From positions 1 to 64,000 of the forward strand of contig JAJKFJ010022021.1 of NCBI GenBank assembly GCA_027382625.1: a DNA stretch of 64,000 nt. Reading direction: 5' to 3'. Under the pieces are notes generated by a model. That model saw only the letters and a program-made list of their open reading frames with translations. It ran no database searches and had not been told where the DNA came from. Positions 10,451 to 22,700 of this stretch are shown here, in pieces. Origin of the DNA: Tetmemena sp. SeJ-2015. Lineage: Eukaryota; Ciliophora; Spirotrichea; Sporadotrichida; Oxytrichidae. The translations under genes were made by a program, and so were the position numbers. The stretch's first letter is position 1. The number at the start of each line of letters is the position of its first letter.

Positions 10451-12172
10451 ATGTTTGACTATGGTAGATCGTAGCTGTGCTTCATTGGAGGCCAGTTCGT
10501 TGCTATTCTCTTTTTCGGCATTTTCACAATTTATGGAGCAGGTGCAGGTGGAAAGAACGCCTTAAATACAGAGCCCGTTACCCAAAATTACATGGCTGAT
10601 ATTTACCCATCGTTTCAGGATGTGCATATCATGATCTTCTTAGGATTCGGATTCTTAATGGTTTTCTTGAAGTCTCATAGTCTCTCAGCCATTGGATTCA
10701 ACTAAATCTGGCTCATCTTATATGAAAGTATGGTTATTTTTAAGCTTAAGATTACTTGATTGCTTGTTGGGCTATTCAAATTAGCATCCTTTGGAACCAT
10801 TTCTGGGACCAGGTTGCTATGTATTACGACAACGAGTACCACATTTAAATGAAAAGATACCCTATAATATATAGTTTGAATCATTTTCTAGAAGCTGTCA
10901 CTCAATATTGGAGTGCTCTTGAATGGTGATTATGCAGCAGCTGCAGTTCTAATTACCTTTGGTGCTATCCTTGGAAAGTGCTCTCTTTTCCAGCTCTTCG
11001 GTATTGCCTCTATCGAGTGCATGCTCTTCGCCCTCAACAGAGCTATCCTTGAGCACATCTTCAAGACTACTGATGCTTCATTAAAGCTAGATTTAAGCCA
11101 AAATTAATATCTAATGCTGGTGGAACTATGTACATCCACGTTTTCGGTGGATTCTTCGGTATTGCTTGCCAGTTCTTCTACTAGGTCAAGGCTGCCTGCA
11201 GAGACGGAAGAAAGCTTGATGATGGAAACTACCTTTCAGATATTATTTCCATGACTGGCACTCTCTTCTTGTTCGTCTATTGGCCCAGTTTCAACGGAGC
11301 TCTTTCATCAGGCTCCCTCCAAATGAGAGCAATCATCAACACCTATCTCTCTATTGCAAGCAGTGTGGTTGCCGCCATTATTTGGTCTAGGATCACCAAG
11401 GAAGGTAAACTAGATATGGAAATCATTCTAAATGCTTCCATCTCAGGAGGAGTTGCTATGGGCTGCAATGCTGAATTAATTATTGAGCCCTACGGAGCTA
11501 TGTTGCTCGGACTTGGAGCAGGTACCGTTGCATCTCTTGGTTTCGCCTATGTGAAGCCCTTCCTCAGAAAGAGAGAGTGGGTTCATGATACTTGCGGTAT
11601 TATGTACCTCCACGTGCTCCCTGGTATTCTCGGAGCTATCGTCTCAGCCATAGTCGCTTCCAGATCAAGAGGAAACTTCAATGACACCTAATACGGAGAG
11701 GTATTTGAGATCAACAATAGCCACTACAGAACTGCTCATGAGCAGGCTGGATTCCAACTTGCAGGGCTCGGAATTTCAATCGGATTCGGCATTTTTGGAG
11801 GTCTTATCGCTGGATGGTTAACTTCTCTCAACTTTTTCGAACCTCCCCCTGAGGATTGCCTTTTTGAAGACACAATTAAGTTAATAAGATAGTAGCTTAA
11901 AAAACCTTTTTTGTTCAACTTTGATAATCTGTATTTGATTAATAAATTAAGACACCTGGCACTGGCATCACTGTGTGATTGATCACCAGACCCTGAGAGA
12001 CTTGTACGAAATCGGAAAGCAGATGTTAGAGGAGGAGTCCAGCTCTAGAATCCACCGCCACAAAAAGATTCAGCACTCACTTGTTATCATGGATCCTTAG
12101 ACTATCGCAGATGACTAGGATCTTGATATTCTCAATCTCCACAAAGAGAAGAAGTTTGCAGCTGTTTAGTGA
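10451..12172 (+). CDS. Rh-type ammonium/ammonia transporter
   Basis: Rh glycoproteins are 12-TM channels moving NH3/NH4+ (possibly CO2) across membranes. The family signatures appear in order: [19 protein letters not shown] (TM1), [16 protein letters not shown] (TM2), [45 protein letters not shown] (first pore His), [87 protein letters not shown] (second pore His). Both twin histidines are kept. The frame is continuous only after removing four IESs (10717-10757, 10842-10886, 11073-11118, 11867-11955). The cytosolic tail after 11950 is charged and His-rich ([11 protein letters not shown]) and ends at TGA 12170-12172. I placed the start at ATG 10451, just before TM1; an earlier exon is not excluded. 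Length is about 500 residues, normal for the family. Confidence 0.92.
10717..10757 (+). other. IES, 3-bp pointer CTT
   Basis: CTT at 10717-10719 and 10755-10757, offset 38. Deletion joins NQIWLI to [17 protein letters not shown] in the only frame that keeps the Rh signature; the insert carries a frame change and TGA. Confidence 0.7.
10842..10886 (+). other. IES, 5-bp pointer CATTT
   Basis: CATTT at 10842-10846 and 10882-10886, offset 40. Deletion joins YYDNEYHI to [20 protein letters not shown] and removes a frame that would hit TGA at about 10925. Confidence 0.85.
11073..11118 (+). other. IES, 5-bp pointer ATGCT
   Basis: ATGCT at 11073-11077 and 11114-11118, offset 41. Deletion joins FKTTDA to [14 protein letters not shown], restoring the conserved D-A-G-G strand before the first pore His. 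Confidence 0.92.
11867..11955 (+). other. IES, 7-bp pointer AAGACAC
   Basis: AAGACAC at 11867-11873 and 11949-11955, offset 82. Deletion joins PEDCLFEDT to [17 protein letters not shown]. Confidence 0.9.
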
Positions 12173-12489
12173 GCATACTTCACTCTGAGAGATTCTTCTC
12201 ACACTAGGTTTATAAATTCATTACTAAACTCTTATAAACATAGCTAAGATTATATTTTGAATTACAGAGGGCTGATAGTTTGAGGGGTGGAGTATCCATT
12301 TCTAAATGAGAAACTTCGCTGCCTTGTACTTTCTAGATATGATTTAAGTCACGCTCTCTACAATTTTACCAGCAGATTAATTTTTATCACAATTAATCAT
12401 TACCATATTTCTCTTTTATTCATTCTACTTTAATATATATTCACTTCCAACAATGTATTCTCAAACTTGAAATAATTCTTCTCTTTAGA
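12173..12489. other. Noncoding spacer
   Basis: AT-rich sequence between the Rh stop and the next coding blocks. I see no open frame with coding-like composition, no RNA gene and no repeat. Confidence 0.6.
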
Positions 12490-13463
12490 AAGTTTAGCCT
12501 ATTACTTGATAAGAAGGTGAAAACTCTTGGGGAAGGACAGGTGAAGCTTTAGGAGCTGGTGCGAAGATATATGGGTGATTTTGGATTATAATTAATTTGT
12601 CCACATGGAGACTTACAGAATGCTGGGAGGACTTTAATTTCAAACTTTATATTATATGACTTCATAGGAATGGAATGGCTACCGACTAGGAAATCGAGCT
12701 GAATTAATTTCAAATTAAGAAAAGGAAAAGAGTTCTTAAGTTCAATGAAGGAGATGGAGCCAAGACTCTTGAGAAAGGAATATATATATATTCTAGGTGA
12801 AGTTTGATGAGATGAGTCTGGGAGCTTTAATGACAAGTAGACTTAATATAAGCTCTGAACTACTTTTGCAATATTAACTTTCATTTAATGCCTCACACTC
12901 TTTTTGTTTGTATAATTATTAATCTATCAGCAAAGTAGGCAACCATTTGAATTCCTCAGATAACTCTAAACCTAATTCCAGGAGGATTTTGATCCAAAGA
13001 TTTATAATAAATGGCTATAAAAACTAAGTTGTTAAGATGGAGACTTAGCAATATTTGGAGACAATGGAGGCATCGAAGAAAATGCGGGTGCTGGTGATTA
13101 GAGCTAAATATTTACGAAATGGGATTAGGAATTACTCCTAAATGAACGACGATTTGCTTTAAAGATTGCCTTATTCACTTTATTTGATAGTTCTCTGGAG
13201 CACGAATTAAGTGACAACGAAGAGAAAATTATGACTATATTTAATTTATTGATCTTCTTCAAATTCAAGCAAAGCGCGACATTCTCAATTTTATGCTGGT
13301 TATAAGAATTTTATGTCTATGAATTTTTGCTGAAAAAGAGAAAAACATCATCCCTCTTAATCTGAATATTGGCTTCTAGAGACTTACTCAACTCTTCGGT
13401 AGATCTCTCTACATGAAGTACTTTATTCTAATTAAAGAGAAATTAGCAGAGACCAATAATTGA
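12490..13463 (+). CDS. Unrecognised protein, probably scrambled
   Basis: Two short coding blocks lie here: about 12490-12890 (QELVRRYMGDFGLQ, GRTLISNFILYDFIGMEWLP, MSLGALMTSRLNISSELLLQ) and about 12930-13463 (FQEDFDPKIYNKWL, then KWDQELLLNERRFALKIALF, TLFDSSLEHELSDNEEKI, CWLQEFYVYEFLLKKR, ending ETNN at TGA 13461-13463). The blocks share exact words: ATGGAGACTTA (12605 and 13037) and AATGGCTA (12674 and 13010), plus 7-mers such as GCTGGTG and GATTTTG, as expected for pointers of an interleaved gene. I could not order all segments. The product is helical and hydrophobic-rich; no family recognised. A one-base loss near 13343 is likely. Confidence 0.45.
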
Positions 13464-13630
13464 CGATATCTAACTTCAATTGGAAGATCTAGGAAAATGA
13501 TATCGATTTATTTTTAAGATTTGAAGTAATGAGGCATCTCTACTTCACAAATAAATCTTGAAATGATTATTTGCACTGATTATTTAAATTTAAATTCAAA
13601 GTCAAAGGAATAAATAATAAACTGACTAAA

Positions 13631-16281
13631 ATGAAGACAAGAAGAACAAAAATATTAAAGACTGCAGCAAATCAGCAAAACAGAAATCCACCTACTAAAC
13701 CTCTTATAAAGATCAATACGTAATGAATTTAAATGGTGATAAGGATTTAGTGATACGGTTAAGGACACTGGTTTACCAGAATATTGGCGCATGATCGACG
13801 AAACTATTCAACTCACTTCCAATCTTTGAAATAATTTATTTCTTATTTATTGATAATTAAAAAAACTCAAGGGAATAGATAAAGCAATTATAACTCAGAT
13901 CAAAGAGAAACCTGATACTGATCAGAAAGTCTCAAAGCTTTAACCCATCTCAAGATGAGATTAATATAATTATTTTAAAGCATAATCTGGTATTCTTACA
14001 AGATAAATTATCTACAGATAATTGTATTACGGATTAAGATATCAACTCTATTTTCTTATCTAAATTGACAAAGCTACCATCTAATGTGAATGAGTTGTCA
14101 GTGCTTTTGATTTTGACTCTTCACAAGAATTAATCAAATTTGAAAATTTCCAAAAATGCCAATAGAAAATGTTTCACGATAAATTAATTTTGTATTTCTG
14201 AACTACTAATCTAGCTAATAAGACTTATATTAATTGTAGCCTCTGTATTTTAATCTTAGAGTGCAATGATAATCATCTATGAAATTATTTTAGAAAGTTA
14301 ACATCAAGAATGCTTTTGAAGTTGACCTAAATTGCCTAAATTTTATATAAAAAGCTTTTTCTCAGCATGAAGGTGAAAACTTAACTTTAAGTTATATGGG
14401 TGAGAAATAATCTGTCTCTTAAATCTTAAAGGTTTCGATTTTTTGTCCATAGTTAATTTATCCTCACGACGGTAATGAGATTGATGATAATGGTAATCTC
14501 ATTGAGAAAGATGATAAAATATTTCAAATATGAACACCTCTTTTTTAAGGACTAGAGGACATCTATCATACTAATAAGACTTATCTAATTATAAATTATG
14601 GCTATGTGAGTTATCAAAATAACTTCATTAGCCAACTAATGAATGGACCTTCACTTCAACATGACTCAATTGACTCTATGATGAATGGGGATGACATTGA
14701 AATAAAAGATCCTATTAGACATTTGAACCATACTTAAAACTTCTTTGGCGATCAAGATGATGATGGTTTCCATCCGGATTCACATAAGTAGGAACAGAGC
14801 TAAAGCTAATTTATGTATGGAGGTGACAATATAATGGCAAATGATTTCGGAGAAGATGGAGAATGCATTTAGTTTCGTAGATAATAGAGCTAAATGAGTA
14901 TTATGGATCTGTCTCAGCCCATGCATGAGCAAATATTAATTTAAAAAATCTGTTTACTAGCCTCGCAATGGCGATTTAGGAGGAAATTACTCCTTGTTTA
15001 AGGATAAGATTCTAAGAAAATGGGATTCTTTGCAAGTATGGATTTCAATCAAATGTTTGAATCGACCAAGGGTCGATGGCATCTTCTTCAAAAAAAATCA
15101 TAATAAAATGGAACTCAATTTTCCCAAAGAGGTACTCTCACTCAGATGTAAATTGCTTAAGGTGAGTAGCAACAGTCTTAAGCAATCTAACTTGGAGATG
15201 GAAATGCCCTAAAGAATCACATCAACCTACTATAGATGCGAGATATATCAACTATAGAGATTAAAAAGGTGTCTTTTGAAGCCAGAGTAGGCTAGGAAAA
15301 TTAAGACCCTCAGGCTAGCAAAGAAAGAATTAAAGCAGTTAGAGAGAAGAACAAAAAAGACAAAAAGGATTAAATAGAGAAGAAAGTTGAAAAAACACTG
15401 GCATTCTTTTCTTTTGCAGCTTAAGATGGAGGTCAAGTGGAAAAAGTGAGAGATGGAAAGATACTAAGTCAATAGAGAAGGCTTAGAAAAGGTAAAAAAC
15501 CTCCAAAGTTCAAGTATCTTAGTCTTTCTGACGTGATTGCTGAAATAAAAGGAGTATTTGACTTATTTCTTTATGAATTACTTCTTGAAAAATATGGATC
15601 ATTCTAAGCCAAAGAGAAATAGCCATTATTTTTATTGGGAGATCAGCTTGGGGCTCATTTTGATGATGGAGAGCATGAAGATCATGATTTCAACTAGGAT
15701 GAAGGAGGTATGATGGAACTTGGATTCGAGGATGCTCCTCTAGCAGATGGCTTTGCAGCAAACCTCAATTAAATTTTTGATCAGAAGCCTGCTATGATTA
15801 TCTCAGATATAGGGAGACAGTTCGGAGTAAATCGCTTTCAAGTGAATTAAGGGGGTAAAGACGAAATCAAAGTAGATCTTTTCAAAATCTAGAAAAAGAT
15901 CGATGTTCGAAGGCTGAAACAGCAGCTGTGGAATTATATAGATCCTCAAGTGACTGCAAGGAACGCTATCAAGCACCATGATCCATATCAATTTAGAAGG
16001 AAAATAGTTAGAGGTGCAAAGAATTAGTAGTTCAATAAAAATAAAAATGAGGATAGTCTCTCGGGAGAAGATGAAGAAGATAATTTAGAAGGTCTCAAAA
16101 TGACTGAAGTAATGAAATTCACAATCAAATTAACTTCACAAATAATGTGGATCACGAAAATGTATCCATCCATTCGGCTTTTATTTGCATGCTGCACATA
16201 GCAAATGAAAAGGGCCTTTTGTTATAGCCTAATGAAGATGAGGTCGATCTAGATATTTTTAAAGCTATCAAGCAATATTGA
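13631..16281 (+). CDS. Condensin subunit 2 (CAP-H/Barren kleisin), main block
   Basis: CAP-H is the kleisin that bridges SMC2 and SMC4 in condensin for mitotic chromosome compaction. Family features: near 14300 VNIKNAFEVDLNCL, matching the N-terminal kleisin motif; SAFDFDSSQELI (14100); the central NYSLFKDKILRKW (14980-15020); FFASMDFNQMFESTKGRW (15030); KKIDVRRLKQQLWNYID (15895-15945); and the C-terminal winged helix VSIHSAFICMLHIANEKGLL (16160-16220). TGA is at 16279-16281. Acidic runs fill the linkers. The locus is scrambled: the first codons MKTRRTKILKTAAN are split between 13631-13674 and the block at 16290-16900 by two shared 13-bp words. A missing T near 16118 breaks the frame just before the winged helix. 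The subunit identity is well supported; the exact MDS order is not. Confidence 0.75.
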
Positions 16282-16289
16282 TTTTATAA

Positions 16290-16900
16290 TTTTTTTCGAT
16301 TATTTTGTTTTCAAAAATTTATTTTTAATGAAGACAAGAACTTCTGCAGCAAATCACTATTTCAATTATATCTAGCATTATGAGAAATATTGCCTTGACA
16401 ATTTATCAGCCTTGATTACTCAGCATAAAGAAAAAGCAGTTTCGAGTTGACAATGTCCACAAATTATTTAGCAATAATCTGAGCTGATTTATCCTATAGA
16501 GATATTTTAAAGATGACAAAGATCATAACTCAGAAAAAAAGAAAAGGATAAGATTTATTATCACTTTGATTAACATTTAAGAAAGATCAGAATCTTAATG
16601 TCATGCAGTTTGATACAGAATTGATGATTGATCCGCTTTTCAAGCAAACAACAATGAAGTTTCTGAAATTATCGCTAATTTTTGAATTTGCAATTTGATA
16701 GTAAAATGCCTCTAGATTATTATAGATATAACCAAAGATTATTGAGGAAGATAATACCTAGTACCTTAGTTCTGCTCTTGATGGCTAATATGTGAAATCT
16801 TATTGCATGAGTCCATTTACTTTGTATCACAAAAATCTGATTAAGATTGCCTGGCTCTCTCGATAGTTCTCTGTCAGTTAAATTTAAAAATTATTTTAAA
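16290..16900 (+). other. Condensin CAP-H second MDS block (scrambled segments)
   Basis: This block holds segments missing from the main block. It starts with a 5' leader ending in ATGAAGACAAGAA (16328-16340, also at 13631-13643), then CTGCAGCAAATCA (16344-16356, also at 13662-13674) leading into HYFNYIQHYEKYCLDNLSAL. Further on, near 16600-16650, is FDTELMIDPLFKQTTMKF, which matches the kleisin motif F-D-DPLF-KT that should sit in the middle of CAP-H. Read colinearly these pieces make no protein. The natural reading is leader, then main-block segment, then this block, alternately. The right boundary with flippase block B is uncertain. Confidence 0.65.
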
Positions 16901-16949
16901 ATTTAATACATCTTTTTTTCTGCTGGCCTTTCCTCTTGAAGATTTAATT

Positions 16950-19700
16950 GGCTTATGAAGTTGCTTCTGATTAATTATTGAAACACTTCTAGCCACTTTC
17001 TTTTTCCATTCGACTGTAATTTATGATTACGAATCCTTTGTGTTTCATCTATCCCTTCCTAATCATTGCACTCTCCTAAGCTTTTTTGTATTAAGCAAGC
17101 ATCATTTCTCTTTCTTGTTTCTTCTCTTTGTTTTACGTAAATATACATCATAAATATTTTGAAGGAGTCTTTCCGTGAAAGAAGTCATTAGATTGATATG
17201 CATATTTTATACAAGTTAGCTCTCTGCATACACAGCTAGATAGAAAGATCCAATCGACATTCTAAATATTTTATATAAAGTGAGAAGATGGTATGGCTGT
17301 GAGTGGAAAACATGACTTTGATGTTGACCATAATAATTACCATTCCATAAATGTGTGTTCCTGTTACCCAGAGGCCACTTGGCTGTCCATAATCGTCATA
17401 GTGAGCTGTGCCTCCCTCTAGAGCATAGCAAACGATAATTTAAATTGCTAGAGTTTGGCATACTCCGTAGAAGATCCACCTCCAAAATCTAAACTTTCCG
17501 AAGCTCAAGTCTATAACGAATGTTGAATGAGAACTACCATCTTACTTTTGAGACCAATTTTGAAGTTTAAAATTTTCTAAAACTCATCCTTGGTGAATTC
17601 TTCATCAAACAAGGCAAACCACATAATAGGGAAGGCAGTAAAAGCGATGTTGTAAAGTTAGTAAAGCCAAGTCTCATAAAGGGACTAACCTCCAAAGCTT
17701 ATTCGTAATGAACTGGGAATACAAATACACATTCTTGTAGAAAATGTAGCAAACCAAGAAAGAATTTCTTCTGTAAGCCACTTTGATTTAGATTGAACTA
17801 TCCAATTGCATAATCAGCAGATTAAAAAAATATCCTTCAAGACCACTTATACCTACTCCGACGTGAGCTGCAGTAATCATGTTCACATATAAAAATTGCA
17901 ATTTCACCAATAGATAAAGTAGTAGCTCTAGGATACTTTTACTTAACATAGTGAACTATTTCGGCCTTCTATTTAGGAGACACTCTGCAAGCAATAACTA
18001 CAGATTAACTTATCATAATTTAAGTGCTTCGTGACTAGAAATCTTCAACATATATGATATTGTTTCTCTCTGATTCTTGCACCCATTAAGCTCATTAAAA
18101 ATTGGTGTTGTGGCTTGAATAATTACCTGATTCGCAAAGAATAAGAAACTAAATGTCTCAATTTTGTCACCTGTCAAGACCCAAACTTTGATGCCAGCTT
18201 CTTTCATGAATTAGATAGTATCTCCTACTCCATATTAGACTAATTTTTGCAGTTGATCCGACCAGTGTGAAATTCTTTTCCAATTCAACAGCAACTTTAT
18301 CTATTTTCTCTTCTCTTCCCGTTACAGCAAAACTTGCCTCTTGATTTTTGTAATCCATATTCTTCTCTACCAATAGAAGGGTTCTCGAAAATAATAAAAT
18401 CCAAGAACTGATTAGTTACGGTTTCAATTTCTACCTACTCCTAAGTTCTCTTGCTGCATAATGGATAGAGGATTGAATCACTTATTTCAAATGCTTTTAG
18501 GATCTTTGACTACTACTGTCATCCTTTTTCTGGTAGAATTGAAAAATAACTTTATTTCGATAATCTCTATCCTCGAATTTGACTCCAAAGAATTTAGCTG
18601 CATTTACAAGAGCCAACTCATCTGGAGAAGATGCATTATAATTTGTCTTTCCATTCTTCTTTTCTAATTGATAAAATACTTGTGCTGAAGTTTAATAAGA
18701 CTTTTTCAACGTAGTCATAATTTTCAGACTTCCTATCTCTTAAATTCCTATCAAAGTTAACGTTGCTAATTTCTTCAGCTCCATCCATGTTTATAATAAA
18801 CTTTCCAGCTGAAAACTTCTTGAATTTGTTCATAGATAATTGTAGGCATGTCTTTCTCAGTATCATAGATTTATAATAGATAGGTACCATATTAGTAAAG
18901 AGCAATATCAGAAAACTTTAATTATTAGAGACTCATATATTCAAATACCAATACCTATCGAAGACACTTCCAGTAGAAGCTGACGCATCTAAGTCTAAGT
19001 AAGCTTGTGTTTTGTCATTATAGTAAGATCTTCAAAAATTTTTTATTATATTATCAGAGAATACATTAAAGCCCGAAAATGAAACCTAAGTTATTTACCA
19101 TAATTTGCTTAGTACTTTTGAGAATTTAGTTCTAGCTCCTGTAGAATTTTTCATAATTCTTGTTCCATGACCTGTGAAAGTTAAAATTAGAATAGTTTAA
19201 CGGAGAGAGGAGCCTCTGAGTAAGAAATTTTCGTAACTAAGAGATATCTTAGAGTTTCCGACGTTCAAAAAATTATGGTAAATTTTGTCACTAGGGCCCT
19301 CTGACTAGACAGAGCCTTATTATTATAAGCTTGAGATTTGTCTCACCATCAAGATAATCTCAAAAGGATCTTAGGTCCACTTGAATGTAGGAGTATCATA
19401 TCTGCTGGGAAAAACTCATTCTCATGAACTTTGACGACCATACCCACTTTGATATTCTTCCATATCATAGGCTAGAATTCTCCACTTTTAATTATTCAGC
19501 CACTAGAGCTTTCCTAGTCTGCATTTAGAAGGTACTATAGAATTTGATATCTTCGAACAAGTCTTTCACTGCTTCAATCATCACTTTAGTTTCTTCCTCT
19601 CTCTCTTCAAACTTGTATCTTAAATTAATTCTTATACTGATGAGTAATTTGGTATGGAGATAAGTAGGTATTATATAATTTTAAATATGATTAATTTGAC
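16950..19700 (-). other. Flippase block B: intervening MDSs
   Basis: Block B holds the segments that fit between those of A, in the same strand and order: [153 protein letters not shown] (17831-17888), ADYAIGQF (17793-17822), [16 protein letters not shown] (17728-17779), then the long FWRWIFYGV...[12 protein letters not shown] region (17280-17520). There is no start codon or full catalytic core of its own, so it is not a second ATPase gene. Confidence 0.9.
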
Positions 19701-22700
19701 ACTAAGAGCTATTTAAAAATGTACTAGCTATTCACAAAGTTGAATCAATCAGTTAATCCTTTATTTTGACTTATTCATCTTTTGACAATTCATTTATTAT
19801 TTGCTTTCCTCTTGAATGGAAAGTTATAAGCCATCCTCAGACTTTTCCTCCTCAATCACATTACCTGGCTTATGAAATTTAGCCACGGTTGCACCTTACT
19901 CATCTCCACTGAATGCGAATCTTTTATATATAGAGTGCAATCTTCTGATTGAATGTTTTGCGTGATGTACATGTTAGTCCAGTGAAGGAGTCTTTGATCT
20001 AATCTATAAATTTTTTATAAACGTTATAACAAAATGACTTTTGTTAAGTTTAAGAAGTCATGAGGAGGAAGAAGAAAAAGATGAGATAGAAGGCAGGGAT
20101 TCTCATTGCATATTTAAATAGCCCGTAGATTTGGTTAAGATTCTTAAGCTAGCTTATACAGATGTTTATATTAAGATATTAATCGACAGCCACACCACTA
20201 ATAGTGAGAAGTTATGAAAAAGTAGAATAATCCAATTTTGAAATGGTGGGGGCCATCTAATAGCTCATCTTAATCCAAAGCCTGATTAGAATCCATACCT
20301 AAATGTTTAAACAACTGAAGTATTACCAGAATTAGGGAAGCACGAAGACCACATTCTTGAATTATAAGCCTCTCTTCCATGAGTAAATAGCAGGTTCTTC
20401 AGGTACTTGAACTCATTAATAGCAGATCTAGCTGCCTGTTATCCTTCCAAATAAAACATATGTTCACATCATTAGCTCCATCACCAATTAAAACACACAG
20501 AGCAACTGTCAGTTAGTTCCAAGAATTAGTCCTTAAGTGCTATCATTTCATTTCTTTAACAAAGCATCGCCGGAAACTATTTAAAGAATAGATTTAATTC
20601 ATTTTTAATGATAAAAAAGATAGAAGTTTTCATAAATTAAAGTTAACTCTTATTTTTGCGATATTGTTGCTGATTCTTTAAGATTTAAGTCATAGCGATT
20701 TCTTTCCTTGCCTCGACAATCTATTCGTACACTTCCTTTGGTGTTCCATTCATTAATCCTGATTCATATCGTTGTTTAGGAGTCTGCAGGAATAGCCGAT
20801 GTTAATGGCTGTCTCTATTTAGATGCTTTTATACATCTTAGAGCTTGTCTTCGATAGCAGTTGATCATTTTTATATGACCTCTTGATATTTCAAGCTCCA
20901 TGCATCATACTCTTACTATGTCATATTCTTTTAACTAAGTTCTCAAACCATCTTTAGCATACTCATCCAAGGATACCATTCAAAATAATCATAATGATGA
21001 ATCAGCTCCTTTGCAAAGTACTTTAATTTATCCATGAGGATCATATTTAATGGAATAATCATTAACAATACTAGAATTGAACTCTATGAGATTCAGCAAT
21101 TGCCACACTTGAGTCTCCCCCTTGAAATTGATATACATCTTATTTTCTTCATCTCTAATAAAGGTTATAGTAAATCTTTTCAATGATAATTGTGTGACAC
21201 AAGGCTAAGTTTAATTAACTCACACCATCTCTGAAATGCTTGTAGAACAAGGGATCATCAAATTATGTGAAAAATAGAATGTAGCCATCCATGTTAAACT
21301 TCATTTACTGCCTGTTATCTGCTAAGCTGTTTCCATAAGTAAACTTTCCTTTAAAAAATGCAATCTAGATATCTATTTCTTGAACTCCATGATGTTGCAA
21401 GTTAAGGTACCTGTCTTATCAGAGAAAACATAGCTAACTTGCCCCAATTCCTCGTTCAAATTACTAGATTGAACTCTAGTTGGCATGCACCAATATGATG
21501 AAAGTAGATTCTCCAATCCCAAGTGATAAAGAAAGCTTGAAGGAATTTAACTACTTCAAGGGTCACCATTAAAGAGATAGGCTAAGATATTAATTAAGAG
21601 CAAGATCCATGTAAAGTATCTTTGTACTGAATTCAAATAAATGAAATATAAAATAAATAAGATCTCCATAGAGCTCCATAGATAGTTGCTACTAAGCACA
21701 GAATACTAAACAGAATTAACTTTGAAACCTATTTGCATATTCGTCTGCTTCTCTACTCTTGATATGGAGCTAATAAACTTACTTAGAAAGTTACAGCACC
21801 AATTATGAAATCAGTTTAACAATTATTCTATGTTCATCATACCATCGAACTGGTAAATTTACTTACAGAGGCTTTAAATTGTCCAGTGCTCTAGGGGGTT
21901 GAACAATTTATAGCGAAATACGCCTAAATATGATAAATTTCTGATTTTAATGAATGACTCATTACTTCCTTGTTTGTAACTTTATGCTTGATTGTATTGA
22001 ATTCAAGATTCTTTGTTTCAATGTAGCATATTCCCTTAGGTCTCAATTCTATCTTTAAATTCTCCTGTTTTAGGATCAACCACTCTATATTTAATATTTC
22101 CTAGTATTCTCTTAGTCATCAGCTCTGTGTCTCTTGATATCTTCTTATCTTTATTATTCCAATTTAATTAATTTCACTGCTGAAACCGTGACGACAAACA
22201 TAAGTGGCAATAGAATAGCTGGCTGGCCATTAGTGATAGAGATAGGTGGTATGATTTACAGCACCATAATGAAAAGGAAGTAGACATTAGCCATCTTTGA
22301 GAACTGTTCGAACAAGTTTTTGGGAACGAAGGTAAACCATGTGTACTTGGTCGTGCGAATCTTATTCCTCACCATCCTTCTGTCTGTCGTATTAGCCTCA
22401 TTTATAGTAAAGTTCCACAGCTCTTATTCCTAGTCGCGACCTGCCACTGAGGCTCTCGGCTGAGCTTACTGTGAAGGCTTACTCTCTTCGCCTTTCTTCT
22501 TGCCTTTTGCTTAACTCATCTCTTCAAACTTGTGTGGCTGCTCTTCTTCTATTGCAAACTTATTATATTTGCTAAATGGTACTAACTGTGCATTTAGATT
22601 CTATGATAATCGAAAATACCTATTAAGGAAGAAATTAAAAGTACTGTTTCTCTGCTTTATAAGAGGTTCTTTATCATACGGATTGTTCTTTCCGGCGCGA

